From the NCBI RefSeq assembly GCF_005771675.1, contig NZ_VAJM01000014.1, forward strand, positions 1 through 64,000: a stretch of 64,000 nt of DNA, read 5' to 3'. The DNA comes from Hymenobacter jeollabukensis (GTDB lineage Bacteria; Bacteroidota; Bacteroidia; Cytophagales; Hymenobacteraceae). Shown here piece by piece: positions 15,931-24,407 of the stretch; positions within the stretch are counted from its first letter, which is position 1; each line of letters starts with the position of its first letter. Both the position numbers and the translations under genes were made by a program. The notes beneath the pieces were generated by a model. The model searched no databases, was not told where the DNA came from, and saw nothing but the letters and a program-made list of their open reading frames with translations.

Positions 15931-15960
15931 CGGGCGTCCTGCCCTGCTTAGACCACAAAA

Positions 15961-15998
15961 AAACCGGCCCGGTCAGCAAGTGCTGGCCGGGCCGGTTT
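15961..15998. terminator. bidirectional terminator
   Basis: 18-bp stem with one mismatch (AAACCGGCCCGG... / ...CCGGGCCGGTTT) and A-rich left flank (T-rich for the minus strand), between convergent DUF423 and DUF1573 genes. Confidence 0.75.
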
Positions 15999-16024
15999 GC
16001 GTTTATCAGCGCCGAAGCGGCCGC

Positions 16025-16537
16025 TTAGGACTTCTTGCCTTTGGCCTTCACTTTCACGTCGCTGTCCTTGGCTTTCACCTTAACGTCGGCAGCGGCTTCG
16101 GAGGCAGCGGGGGCCGCGGCCGGATCGAGCACTTCGCCCACCAGCGACACCATGGCGTTGCCGCCGGTAGCGTTCGATTCGATGGTCAGCACTTTGTTCT
16201 GCATGCCCATTTTACCGGCCGAGTTGAATTTGGCGGTAATGGTACCCGATTTGCCGGGGGCAATGGGCTCCTTGCTCCAGTCCGGGGTGGTGCAGCCGCA
16301 GCTCACGCCGATGTTGGAAATAATCAGCGGGGCGGTGCCGGTATTCTTGAACTTGAACACGTGCTCGACGATGTCGCCCTGCTTGATTTTGCCGAAGTCA
16401 AACTTCGATTCGGCGAAGCTGAAGGCGGGGCCCTCTACCTTTTGTTTGGCGTTGGCGGGCTGCACCGACGAGGTTTGGGCCTGAGCGGCGAAACCGGCCA
16501 GCGTGAGCGACAGCGCCAGTACAAGTGCTTTTTTCAT
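16025..16537 (-). CDS. secreted DUF1573 protein
   Basis: Encodes 170 residues from the ATG at 16537, which begins a clear signal peptide (MKKALVLALSLTLAGFAAQA). The DUF1573 core is visible: FDFGKIKQGDIVEHVFKFKN, then GVSCGCTTPDWSKEPIAPGK, an Ig-like fold common in Bacteroidota. The C-terminal 35 residues are low-complexity Ala/Lys/Val repeats (VKVKAKDSDVKVKAK). Location is periplasm or outer surface. Function unknown. Confidence 0.9.
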   Translation of the reverse strand: MKKALVLALSLTLAGFAAQAQTSSVQPANAKQKVEGPAFSFAESKFDFGKIKQGDIVEHVFKFKNTGTAPLIISNIGVSCGCTTPDWSKEPIAPGKSGTITAKFNSAGKMGMQNKVLTIESNATGGNAMVSLVGEVLDPAAAPAASEAAADVKVKAKDSDVKVKAKGKKS

Positions 16538-16634
16538 GATTGCGGATGAAGTGTGAGAGGTGGTTAGCAAATTTAAGCGTTTCGCGCCGCCGGCCAAGAA
16601 TCGGGCCAAGTGCATGAAGACTAAGTGAACCAAG

Positions 16635-16907
16635 CTACCAAATTCGCACGAGTTTTTTGGTGCGGGCCTTGGGGCCGTAGCGGCGCGGGTCAGGGCAGTT
16701 CTCGTAGGCCTGCCGGTCCTGCCGGGAAAGCGGCAGGGGCGTAACCGCCGCGGGCGCGGGCTGGTTTCGCAGCACCGAGGGCTGCGTGGCCCGCGACGGC
16801 GCCATGGGCACACCCAGGCGGTGCGGGCGCATGGGCAGCGTCTGGGCCCATGAGGCCGCCGGAAGTGCCAGCAGCAGGCTCAGCAGCAAAAGGCGCGGCA
16901 GGGGCAT
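16635..16907 (-). CDS. small secreted protein, unknown function
   Basis: Encodes 90 residues from the ATG at 16907, starting with a signal peptide (PRLLLLSLLLALPAASWA). The mature part is Pro/Arg-rich with one motif that could be conserved (AYENCPDPRRYGP) and a basic end. Not recognised. It sits between the DUF1573 gene and the helicase gene on the same strand. Confidence 0.55.
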   Translation of the reverse strand: MPLPRLLLLSLLLALPAASWAQTLPMRPHRLGVPMAPSRATQPSVLRNQPAPAAVTPLPLSRQDRQAYENCPDPRRYGPKARTKKLVRIW

Positions 16908-16962
16908 CAAGCGAGTGAGGATGTCGGGTAGTTTCAGTGCCTCAACAGCGCGGTCAGCAGAA

Positions 16963-18408
16963 TCATTCCGCCTCGCCGTCGACCAATTTGGCGTTGAAAT
17001 TCAGCAGAAAGAGCTTTTCGGAGGCGCGGGTGACGGCCGTGTAGAGCCAGCGGGTGAATTCGGCGTTGATCATGTCTTCCTTCAGGAAGCCGTGGTCGAC
17101 GAATACCGCCGGCCACTGGCCGCCCTGGGCTTTGTGGCAGGTCAGGGCGTAGGCGAATTTCACCTGGAGGGCGTTCAGGTAGGGGTCGGCGCGCAGGGCG
17201 GCCATCTTCTCGCGCTTGGTGGTCAGGTGCTCGTAATCGGCCGCCACGGCGTTGTAGAGGGCTTTGTTGCGGTCGGCGGGGAAGGCGGGACTTTCGGTGT
17301 GCAGGGTGTCGAGCAGCAGGCGGGCCTCCAGCTCCGGCTCGTCGGGGTAGTCGACGAGGCGCAGGCGGGCGTCGGCGAAGCGGCAGCCGAACTCCTCGAT
17401 GCGGCGCACGATTTTGGTGACTTCCACGAAGTCTCCGTTGGCCAGAAAGCCCGCTTCCGACTCGGCGGGCAGCCAGGTGTAGTTGTTGCGCACCACCATC
17501 AGGTAGTCGCCGGCCTCGATTTCGTCCTCAGCGTCGAACAGGGTGCGCCGGATCATCTGGTTGTACTGGTTGGCGTTCTTGTTGGAGCGGCAGATGATGG
17601 TGGTGTTTTCGTGGCCGAAGTGCTTGTAGGCCCAGCGCAGGCCGTCTTCGAGCTTGTCGCCGCCCATCTTATAGAGGTCGGGGTAGCCCTTGGTCACGAA
17701 GTTGATGTGCGGGGTGGCGTCGGGCGAGCCGGGCGTGGCGTCCTGGGCATGGCGCAGCTCTTCGCGCAGCTGGGTGGCGTTCATCAGGATGCCCGAGGCC
17801 TCGGCCTGGCGCATCACCTGGCGCAGCTCGGCGTCCTGCACATAGCAGCGGTATGAGGAGGCCAGCACGCCGGCATCCAGCGCCGGGCTCAGGCTCTGGC
17901 CCACCGGCGGCAGCTGGGCCGTGTCGCCGATGAGCAGCAGACGGTTGGTGGTTTTCTCGAACACGTAGCCGAGCAAATCATCGAGCAGAGCGCTTTCGCC
18001 GAAGGACTTCTCGTTGGAAATCATCGAAGCCTCGTCGACGATGAAGAGGGTTTCGCCCGAGCGGTTGGGCTGGCGGGTGAAGGCCATGCTGTCGGAGCCG
18101 CCCGACTTGCGGTAGATGCGCTTGTGGATGGTGCTGGCGGGCACGCCCGCGTACTGGGCCATGACTTTGGCGGCGCGGCCGGTGGGGGCCATCAGCACGT
18201 ACTTGCGGCCCATCTTGTCGAGCCACTTCACCAGGGCGCTGACCACGGTGGTTTTGCCGGTGCCGGCGTAGCCGCGCAGCAGAAACACCTTGCGCCCGGG
18301 CAGCTGGTCTTTCAGAAAGCCGTCGAGCTGCCCGAAGAGGCTGGACTGGTCTTCGGTGGGGTCGAAGGGGAAGTAGTGGCGGACGGAGGGTATGCGGGTG
18401 GTTATCAT
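16963..18408 (-). CDS. RecD-like ATP-dependent DNA helicase (superfamily 1)
   Basis: Encodes 481 residues from the ATG at 18408. Motifs in order: Walker A RGYAGTGKTT (about 45-54), motif Ia APTGRAAKVM, Walker B LFIVDEASMI, motif III GDTAQLPPVG, and the C-terminal TCHKAQGGQW and YTAVTRASEKL. It lacks the long N-terminal domain of RecD2, so it is the short RecD-like type common in Bacteroidota. It should unwind DNA 5' to 3' in repair or recombination. The open frame upstream of the ATG is low-complexity and was excluded. Divergent from the GH2 gene across 400 bp. Confidence 0.9.
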   Translation of the reverse strand: MITTRIPSVRHYFPFDPTEDQSSLFGQLDGFLKDQLPGRKVFLLRGYAGTGKTTVVSALVKWLDKMGRKYVLMAPTGRAAKVMAQYAGVPASTIHKRIYRKSGGSDSMAFTRQPNRSGETLFIVDEASMISNEKSFGESALLDDLLGYVFEKTTNRLLLIGDTAQLPPVGQSLSPALDAGVLASSYRCYVQDAELRQVMRQAEASGILMNATQLREELRHAQDATPGSPDATPHINFVTKGYPDLYKMGGDKLEDGLRWAYKHFGHENTTIICRSNKNANQYNQMIRRTLFDAEDEIEAGDYLMVVRNNYTWLPAESEAGFLANGDFVEVTKIVRRIEEFGCRFADARLRLVDYPDEPELEARLLLDTLHTESPAFPADRNKALYNAVAADYEHLTTKREKMAALRADPYLNALQVKFAYALTCHKAQGGQWPAVFVDHGFLKEDMINAEFTRWLYTAVTRASEKLFLLNFNAKLVDGEAE

Positions 18409-18808
18409 TCGGGGCGCTGAGCTCAGCTCTTGAAACAGCAAATTAGGCAGTCGGATTCGGTGCGGGGTAAACATATTTCGCCCAGAGCCGGAAACCCTGC
18501 CGCAGCACGCGGCGCAGGGTGGTGCGCCCTTTCTCCAAGGTTGGCCTGCCGGGTCTGCGCAGGTGAGACATGCCGGAAGGCAAGCTTGCCGGCGGTGCGC
18601 GGCACTGCCGGCAACAATACCGGTGGGGCTGAGGCCGGCTGTCAGCGGCAAAGGTACCCCGGTCAGCCGGCAAGTTGAGTGGCAGCGGCCCGGGCAGCGT
18701 TCTGAATCTGCTAAGCGAAGCCGCTGCATCTTTGCAGCCCCGCCGCCGGGTTCCGGGAACCCTTGTCCTACCCGCAGTCAGCGGACTTTTCTTGCTTTGC
18801 TATCAATC
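18409..18808. other. 400-bp divergent intergenic region
   Basis: Lies between the helicase (-) and beta-galactosidase (+) genes. It holds a strong hairpin at 18586-18614 (TTGCCGGCGGTGC pairing with GCACTGCCGGCAA, one mismatch) and a GCATCTTTGC sequence near 18726 that weakly resembles a -7 box. No coding frame recognised. Confidence 0.5.
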
Positions 18809-21286
18809 ATGAACGACTTCATCACGCGAACGACCTTGCGGGGCACGTTGGCGAGCCTGCTGCTGCTGCCCGCCGGGGCCGCCTGGGCCCAGCAGACGCG
18901 CCAGGAAGTGCTGCTGACCACCGACTGGAAATTCACCAAGGGCGACGTGCCCGCCGCGGCGCAGCCCGCCTTCAAGGACGCCAAGTGGCAGACGGTGCAG
19001 GTGCCCCACGACTGGGCCATCTACGGCCCGTTCAGCCCGCAAAACGACCTGCAGACGGTCAAAATCGAGCAGAACAACGAGAAGGAGGCCAAAACCAAGG
19101 CCGGGCGCACCGGCGGGCTGCCCTTCATCGGCACGGGCTGGTACCGGCGCAAATTGGCGGTGCCCGGTTTCGCTACCGGCAAGCGGGCGGTGCTGCTCTT
19201 CGACGGGGCCATGAGCGACGCGCACGTGTTCGTGAACGGCCGGGAAATGGGCGCTTGGCCCTACGGCTACAACTCCTTCGCCGTCGACATCACCGACGCG
19301 GTGCGGCCCGGCGGCCAGGATAACGTGCTGGCCGTGCGCCTGCAGAATTTGCCGGAACAGTCGCGCTGGTACCCCGGCGCCGGGCTGTACCGCAACGTGC
19401 ACCTGCTCATCACCAACGACGTGCACATCCCGGTGTGGGGCACGTACCTGACCACGCCCACCGTCACCGCCGACTACGCTAAGGTGAAGCTGCGCACCAA
19501 GGTCGAGACGCCGGGCAACGCGTTCCAGGCCCTGCGCCTCGACACCGACATCCGCGACGCGGCGGGCAAGGTGGTGGCCACCGTCAGCACCCCGCTCACG
19601 GCCACCGACGGGCTGGAGTTCGAGCAGAACCTGGTGGTGCCCCGGCCGCAGCTTTGGTCGCCCGAAACGCCCACGCTCTACTCGGCCACCTCGAAATTGT
19701 ATGCTGGGGACGTGCTCAAGGACGAGTATCAGACCAGCTTCGGCATCCGCAGCATCGGTGTGGAGGCGGGCCGGGGCTTCGTGCTGAACGGGCAGCCGCG
19801 CAAGTTCCGGGGCGTGTGCAACCACCACGACCTGGGCCCGCTGGGCGCGGCCGTGAATACCGCCGCCCTGCGCCGACAGCTGGTGCTGCTCAAGGATCTG
19901 GGCTGCGACGCCATCCGGACCACCCACAACATGCCCGCCCCCGAGCTGGTGCAGCTATGCGACGAAATGGGCTTTATGCTCATGGTGGAGCCCTTCGACG
20001 AGTGGAAAACGCCCAAGGTCAAGAACGGCTACAGCCGGCTGTTTGATGAATGGGCCGAGAAGGACATCGTCAGCATGGTGCGCCACTACCGCAACAACCC
20101 CTCGGTGGTGATGTGGAGCATCGGCAATGAGGTGCCCGACCAGTGGGCGCCGGGCGGCTCGAAGCTGGCCAAGCGCCTGCAGGATATCGTGCACCGCGAA
20201 GACCCGACCCGCCCCGTGACGGCCGGCATGGACCAGTTCGACGCGGCGGTGAACAACGGCTTCGCGGCCCTGCTCGACGTGCCGGGCTTCAACTACAAGC
20301 CCCACCGCTACCCCGAAGCCTACACCAAGCTGCCGCAGGGAATGATCCTGGGCACCGAAACGGCCTCGACGGTGAGTAGCCGCGGGGTGTATAAATTCCC
20401 GGTGGAAAAGGCCAAGGACAAGCGCTACCCCGACAACCAGTCCTCATCGTACGATCTGGAGGCCAGCAACTGGTCGCAGACGCCGGACGAGGAATTCGCT
20501 GCCCAGGACGACCTGCCCTATACCCTCGGCGAGTTCGTGTGGACCGGCTTCGACTACCTCGGGGAGCCGTGGCCCTACGACGAAAGCTGGCCCTCGCACA
20601 GCTCCTACTTCGGCATTCTGGACTTGGCCGGGCTGCCCAAAGACCGCTTTTACCTCTACCGTGCCCGCTGGAACCCCGCCCAGCCCACCCTGCACCTGCT
20701 GCCGCACTGGACCTGGCCCGGCCGCGAAGGCCAGACCACGCCCGTGTTTGCCTACACGAATTACCCATCGGCCGAGCTGTTCGTCAACGGCGTGAGCCAG
20801 GGCCGGCAGACCAAGGGGACATCCGACCAGCCCCAGACGCGCTACCGCCTGATGTGGAACGACGTGAAGTACCAGCCCGGCAGCCTCAAGGTGGTGGCGT
20901 ATGACGCGGCCGGCAAGGCCGTGGCCGAGGAGGAAGTACGCACCGCCGGTCAGCCCCACCACCTCAAGCTGGTGGCCGACCGCACCAAACTCGCGGCCGA
21001 CGGGCAGGACCTGGCTTTCGTGACCGTGCGGGTGGAAGACGCGCAGGGCAACCTCTGCCCCGATGCCACCCCCGAGTTGCAGTTCCAGGTGAAGGGGGCG
21101 GGCCGCTTCCGGGCCGCGGCCAACGGCGACCCGACCAACCTGGAGCCGTTTCACCAACCGCGCATGCACGCCTTCCACGGGCAGCTGGTGGCCGTGGTGC
21201 AGGCCCACGACAAGGCCGGCAATGTGCAGCTGCAGGTAAGCAGCAAGGGCCTGCCGGGGGCCACGCTCCAGCTGCAAACGCAATAA
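18809..21286 (+). CDS. secreted GH2 family glycosidase (beta-galactosidase-like)
   Basis: Encodes 825 residues from the ATG at 18809, with a signal peptide ending at AAWAQ. Domains in order: GH2 sugar-binding fold (about 30-190; VQVPHDWAIYGPF, GTGWYRRKL), Ig-like GH2 domain (about 195-300), TIM barrel (about 300-590), a DUF4982-type domain (WTWPGREGQTTPVFAYTN, ELFVNG) and a C-terminal Ig-like domain. The acid/base Glu is in SIGNEVPDQW (about 440) and the probable nucleophile in ILGTETAS (about 516). It releases terminal beta-linked sugars from polysaccharides outside the inner membrane. No T9SS tail, so periplasmic. Not in a polysaccharide-use locus: no SusC/SusD nearby. Confidence 0.88.
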   Translation: MNDFITRTTLRGTLASLLLLPAGAAWAQQTRQEVLLTTDWKFTKGDVPAAAQPAFKDAKWQTVQVPHDWAIYGPFSPQNDLQTVKIEQNNEKEAKTKAGRTGGLPFIGTGWYRRKLAVPGFATGKRAVLLFDGAMSDAHVFVNGREMGAWPYGYNSFAVDITDAVRPGGQDNVLAVRLQNLPEQSRWYPGAGLYRNVHLLITNDVHIPVWGTYLTTPTVTADYAKVKLRTKVETPGNAFQALRLDTDIRDAAGKVVATVSTPLTATDGLEFEQNLVVPRPQLWSPETPTLYSATSKLYAGDVLKDEYQTSFGIRSIGVEAGRGFVLNGQPRKFRGVCNHHDLGPLGAAVNTAALRRQLVLLKDLGCDAIRTTHNMPAPELVQLCDEMGFMLMVEPFDEWKTPKVKNGYSRLFDEWAEKDIVSMVRHYRNNPSVVMWSIGNEVPDQWAPGGSKLAKRLQDIVHREDPTRPVTAGMDQFDAAVNNGFAALLDVPGFNYKPHRYPEAYTKLPQGMILGTETASTVSSRGVYKFPVEKAKDKRYPDNQSSSYDLEASNWSQTPDEEFAAQDDLPYTLGEFVWTGFDYLGEPWPYDESWPSHSSYFGILDLAGLPKDRFYLYRARWNPAQPTLHLLPHWTWPGREGQTTPVFAYTNYPSAELFVNGVSQGRQTKGTSDQPQTRYRLMWNDVKYQPGSLKVVAYDAAGKAVAEEEVRTAGQPHHLKLVADRTKLAADGQDLAFVTVRVEDAQGNLCPDATPELQFQVKGAGRFRAAANGDPTNLEPFHQPRMHAFHGQLVAVVQAHDKAGNVQLQVSSKGLPGATLQLQTQ

Positions 21287-21310
21287 AAACGAACCCTAAC
21301 CCACTAGCCG

Positions 21311-21348
21311 AACCGGCACCGTTCCGCTTGCGCGGGGCGGTGCCGGTT
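21311..21348 (+). terminator. terminator after the GH2 gene
   Basis: 11-bp perfect stem AACCGGCACCG / CGGTGCCGGTT followed by TTGTTT. Confidence 0.75.
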
Positions 21349-21407
21349 TGTTTAGGCTACAGCTGATTGCCGCAGGCACCCATTCCCCGCGGCATCGGTG
21401 GCGGCGG

Positions 21408-21863
21408 TTATTTGGCGCTGGGCTCCACCACGGCCATCGTGGCCGAGGCTTTGGCAATCAGCAGGCCCTCGGCCGGGTTCGGGCCGCCGAAGGCCCGCAC
21501 CTCCGCCTCGCAGAAGTGCAGGCGGCGGCCGGCTTTCAGCACCCAGCCGGTAGCCACGAGCTTGTCGCCCAGGCCGGGGTGCAGGTAGCTCACCCGCAGG
21601 TCGGCCGTGACCATGCCGTGGTCGTCGGGCAGCAGGGTGGTGCCGGCGAAACCGGCGGCCAGGTCGCAGAGGGTGGCTACGAGGCCGCCGTGGGCGAAGC
21701 CGCGCTGCTGCTGGTGCTGCTGGCCCAGGTCGAGGGTGGCCTCCACGCGGCCGGGCTCGATGCGCGTCAGGTCGGCGCCGATGAGGTGCATGAAGTGCTG
21801 GCGCTCCAGCTTGCGGCGGATGCGCGTGGTGAGGTCGGGGGCGGTTTCGAGAACTTCGGACAT
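21408..21863 (-). CDS. PaaI-type hotdog-fold thioesterase
   Basis: Encodes 151 residues from the ATG at 21863 (MSEVLETAPD). Hotdog motif GFAHGGLVATLCDLAAGFAG carries the His-Gly-Gly of the active site loop; LRVSYLHPGLGDKLVATGWV follows. It should hydrolyse acyl-CoA thioesters in the cytoplasm; the substrate cannot be told. The open frame continues upstream only through the 21-bp tandem array, where the translation is a 7-residue repeat; I exclude that. A CAAAGGTA (minus TACCTTTG) box is seven bases before the ATG. Confidence 0.9.
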   Translation of the reverse strand: MSEVLETAPDLTTRIRRKLERQHFMHLIGADLTRIEPGRVEATLDLGQQHQQQRGFAHGGLVATLCDLAAGFAGTTLLPDDHGMVTADLRVSYLHPGLGDKLVATGWVLKAGRRLHFCEAEVRAFGGPNPAEGLLIAKASATMAVVEPSAK

Positions 21864-21869
21864 GGGCCG

Positions 21870-21877
21870 CAAAGGTA
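21870..21877 (-). promoter_or_regulatory. -7 box (TACCTTTG, minus) for the thioesterase gene
   Basis: Exact TAnnTTTG match on the minus strand between the tandem array and the start codon, supporting the start at 21863 rather than further upstream. Confidence 0.55.
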
Positions 21878-21935
21878 GCGTGCCGCCGGTGCTGCGCGGG
21901 GCAGGAGCCGCCGGAGGTTGGGCGTAGGTCAGGAA

Positions 21936-22068
21936 GTGTTTTGCTTTACTCGGGAGGTGTTTTGACGAAGTCGGGGGGTATTTCGGCTTGCTCGGGAGGT
22001 GTTTTCGGTTAGTCAGGAGGTGTTTTCGATTGGTCGGGGAGTGTTTCGACGTGCCCGGAAGGTGTTGC
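21936..22068. repeat. tandem array with exact 21-bp period
   Basis: The core GTGTTTT (variants GTATTTC, GTGTTTC, GTGTTGC) starts at 21936, 21957, 21978, 21999, 22020, 22041 and 22062, every interval exactly 21 bp, each preceded by a G-rich TCGGGAG-like part. The array lies between divergently transcribed genes (thioesterase and DUF4126). Confidence 0.9.
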
Positions 22069-22143
22069 AGCGCGGCGGGGTGGCCGGGGTGCCGTTGTTG
22101 GTCGGATCGTGTAGCTTGGTAGCAGGTTCTACTACTCTTGCCG

Positions 22144-22761
22144 ATGACTCCCACAGACTACCTCCTTTCCGGCGCCTTGGGGCTGGCGCTGGCCGCGTGC
22201 AGCGGCTTTCGGGTGTTTGTGCCGCTGCTGGCGGCCAGCATTGCCTACCGCACCGGCTACCTGGCCCCGTCGCCCGGCTTTGCGTGGCTGGGCAGCTGGG
22301 CAGCGCTGGGGGTGCTGGGCGTGGCTACGGTGGTCGAAATGCTCGGCTACTACTTCCCGGTGGTCGACAACTTTCTCGACACGCTCACCACGCCCGCGTC
22401 GTTTATTGCCGGCACCCTGCTGATGACCTCGGCCCTGCCCGAGCTGAACCCGGTGCTGCGCTGGGGCCTGGGCGTGCTGGTGGGCGGGGGCGCGGCGGGC
22501 GTGGTGCAGTCGGGCACGGCGCTGCTGCGGGCAGGCAGCACGGCGGCCACCGGCGGACTGGCCAACCCGCTCTTCGCCACCCTCGAAAACGTGCTGGCCG
22601 TGGTAGGTGCGGTGCTGGGCCTGCTGCTGCCGCTGCTGATGGCGGGGCTGGCCGTCGGGCTTATCGGGTTCGTGCTGAGCCGGCTGCGGCGCTGGCGGGC
22701 GCGGCGGCGCCAGACCGCGGCCGGACTTTCGGGCGGGCCGGCGCGGCCAAATCGGGCGTAG
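22144..22761 (+). CDS. DUF4126 family membrane protein
   Basis: Encodes 205 residues with about five hydrophobic segments. The N-terminal ALGLALAACSGFRVFVPLL and the later SALPELNPVLRWGLGVLVGGGAAG fit DUF4126, an inner membrane family of unknown function. ATG at 22144; the TTG two codons earlier is less likely. Basic C-terminal tail (RLRRWRARRRQ). The 21-bp array is immediately upstream. A Nudix gene follows 46 bp later. Confidence 0.85.
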   Translation: MTPTDYLLSGALGLALAACSGFRVFVPLLAASIAYRTGYLAPSPGFAWLGSWAALGVLGVATVVEMLGYYFPVVDNFLDTLTTPASFIAGTLLMTSALPELNPVLRWGLGVLVGGGAAGVVQSGTALLRAGSTAATGGLANPLFATLENVLAVVGAVLGLLLPLLMAGLAVGLIGFVLSRLRRWRARRRQTAAGLSGGPARPNRA

Positions 22762-22807
22762 CGGCGTACACTTGCACCTTCGACCCTTCCCCTCCTACCC
22801 CACGCCT

Positions 22808-23308
22808 ATGCCCACTTCTTCGGCCCCCGATTCCCTGCTGCACGCCTACGCCGAGCGCGCCCGGGTGCGCGTCTGCGGCCTGCTCGTGCACCAGGGCGCG
22901 CTGCTGCTCACCGCCCACCGCGGCCTGCTGCCCGACGAGCAGCCGTTCTGGTCGCCGCCCGGCGGGGGCTGGCACTTCGGCGAGACGCTGCGCGAGGGTG
23001 TGGCCCGGGAGTTTCGGGAAGAAACCGCGCTGGCAGTGAAAGTAGGGCGGTTTCTGCACCTGCACGAGTACCACGGCAACGCGCTTCAGGCCGTGGAGCT
23101 GTTCTTCGAAGTCACCGCCCTTGACGCCACGGCCCTGCCCCGCCTCGGCCACGACCCGGAGCACGCCCCCGACCGACAGCTGCTCACCGAGGTGGCCTGG
23201 CGCACGCCCCAGGAGCTGGTGCGCCTGCCGCCGCAGCAGGTACACCCCATCCTGCGCGACCTGATCAGCCCCGACGACGCCTATATTCCGCAGCTGCGCC
23301 TGCGCTGA
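22808..23308 (+). CDS. Nudix hydrolase
   Basis: Encodes 166 residues from the ATG at 22808. A complete Nudix box (G-x5-E-x7-REUxEExGU form) runs over residues about 53-75, with GETLREGVAREFREETAL. It should cleave a nucleoside diphosphate linked to another moiety using Mg2+; the substrate is not evident. A TACACTTG sequence near 22768 may be a weak promoter. The gene ends before a strong terminator shared with the convergent pseudogene. Confidence 0.9.
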   Translation: MPTSSAPDSLLHAYAERARVRVCGLLVHQGALLLTAHRGLLPDEQPFWSPPGGGWHFGETLREGVAREFREETALAVKVGRFLHLHEYHGNALQAVELFFEVTALDATALPRLGHDPEHAPDRQLLTEVAWRTPQELVRLPPQQVHPILRDLISPDDAYIPQLRLR

Positions 23309-23338
23309 GCGGGCGGGGCGGATGGCGGGCAAACAAAA

Positions 23339-23371
23339 CCCCGCCGCCCCGACAGAAGCGGGGCGGCGGGG
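23339..23371. terminator. terminator hairpin between convergent genes
   Basis: 13-bp perfect stem CCCCGCCGCCCCG / CGGGGCGGCGGGG with a 7-base loop; T-rich on the minus-strand side (TTTTGTTTG). Confidence 0.75.
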
Positions 23372-23393
23372 CGGCAGGCGTAGCGGGCCGGTC

Positions 23394-24405
23394 TCAGAAC
23401 GGTACCTTCCGGACGTGCTGACCTTCGAGGTCGGTGGTTTCCCAGGTGGCGGTGCGAAAGACTTCGGTGGTGGTAGCGCTAGCCAGCGCATCAAAGCGGG
23501 TCATCAGCAGCCGCTGCCCATCGGGCGTGGGGCACACAAAATTGAAGAACCGACTGCCGCCTGGGCACAGGGCCCGCACAAGCCGGGTCTGCTGGGTAGC
23601 TTCATCGATGATGAGCACACCACGGCCATCAGACCACACGATTTCCCGCCCGTTGGGCAACCAGTGCATAGCAGCTTGATAACTATACTGGGACAGGGGC
23701 GTGAGTTGGGTCAGGATGCTACGGTCCAGGTCGTAGGTACTCAGCGCGGGCTGATCGACCGGTAGATTCAGTCTGCTCACCAGCGCCAGCCGCCGGCCGT
23801 CGAGCGACCAAGCCATGGGGCCGACGGCGCGTACCTGCGCGTCGGGAATAAGGCGTACCACCGTGCCGTCGGCCCGGCAGATGACGACTCCACTCAGCGC
23901 GGGGTTATCGGCCACTCGCTGGTAGGCAATCAATTGTCCGTCCGGGCTCCACGTCGGCGACGTATTGACGTAACGGCTGGTGAGTCGGCTCAGGCTGTCG
24001 CCGGTGCTTTTGATTTTGTACAGCTGCCCGTCTGGCCGGGTCGTCAGCACCCAGCCCGTCCGGCTCCAGTCGGGCGTGTTTGAGCTGGATCTAAGCACGT
24101 CCGTAAGCAAGCGCCGCTCCTGCCCGGTACCCAGGTCGCGCACTCATAGGTGCAATCGGGGCCGTCCATGATCTATCGTATCCATCACGAAAGCCACTTC
24201 CCGCACGTCGCGTGGATTGTAAACCGCAGCGTACCGATAAGGATAGGCGTAAACCGACACGTTTCCTTCCGGAGGCGGAGGCAGCAACGGGGGGGGGGCA
24301 AGGGTCGGCCTGCTCTTCCTGGGGCTGAGGATTGTCCTCGGTGTGGTGGCGGCAGCCGCCAAGCAGCACTACGGCCAGCAGCAGGATTTGTAGGGGTGTT
24401 TTCAT
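23394..24405 (-). pseudogene. broken TolB-like (PD40 beta-propeller) lipoprotein
   Basis: Three pieces line up. Frame one starts at 24405 with a lipoprotein signal peptide (MKTPLQILLLAVVLLGGC) and runs to a tract of ten G at 24289-24298. There the sense continues in another frame (EGNVSVYAYPYRYAAVYNPRD); removing one base of the tract would join the two. That frame then meets TGA at 24144-24146, and the same frame continues to 23394. The last piece has PD40/TolB-like blades (TPDWSRTG, TSPTWSPDGQLIAYQRV, MAWSLDGRRLALVS). The residue before VRDLGTGQERRLLT is often Trp in this family, so TGG to TGA is a likely cause. Its start is two bases after the subtilase stop, so the genes were an operon. 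Confidence 0.8.
24289..24298. repeat. homopolymer of ten G at the frameshift site
   Basis: The longest G run seen in the window. It lies exactly where the lipoprotein frame changes, so it may be a slippage site, a phase-variation tract, or a sequencing error. Confidence 0.7.
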
Positions 24406-24407
24406 GG

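Noticed and set aside
21864-22154. N-terminal extension of the thioesterase through the 21-bp array
   Set aside because: The translation is a 7-residue repeat, homologues start at MSEVLE-like sequence, and a promoter box lies between array and ATG.
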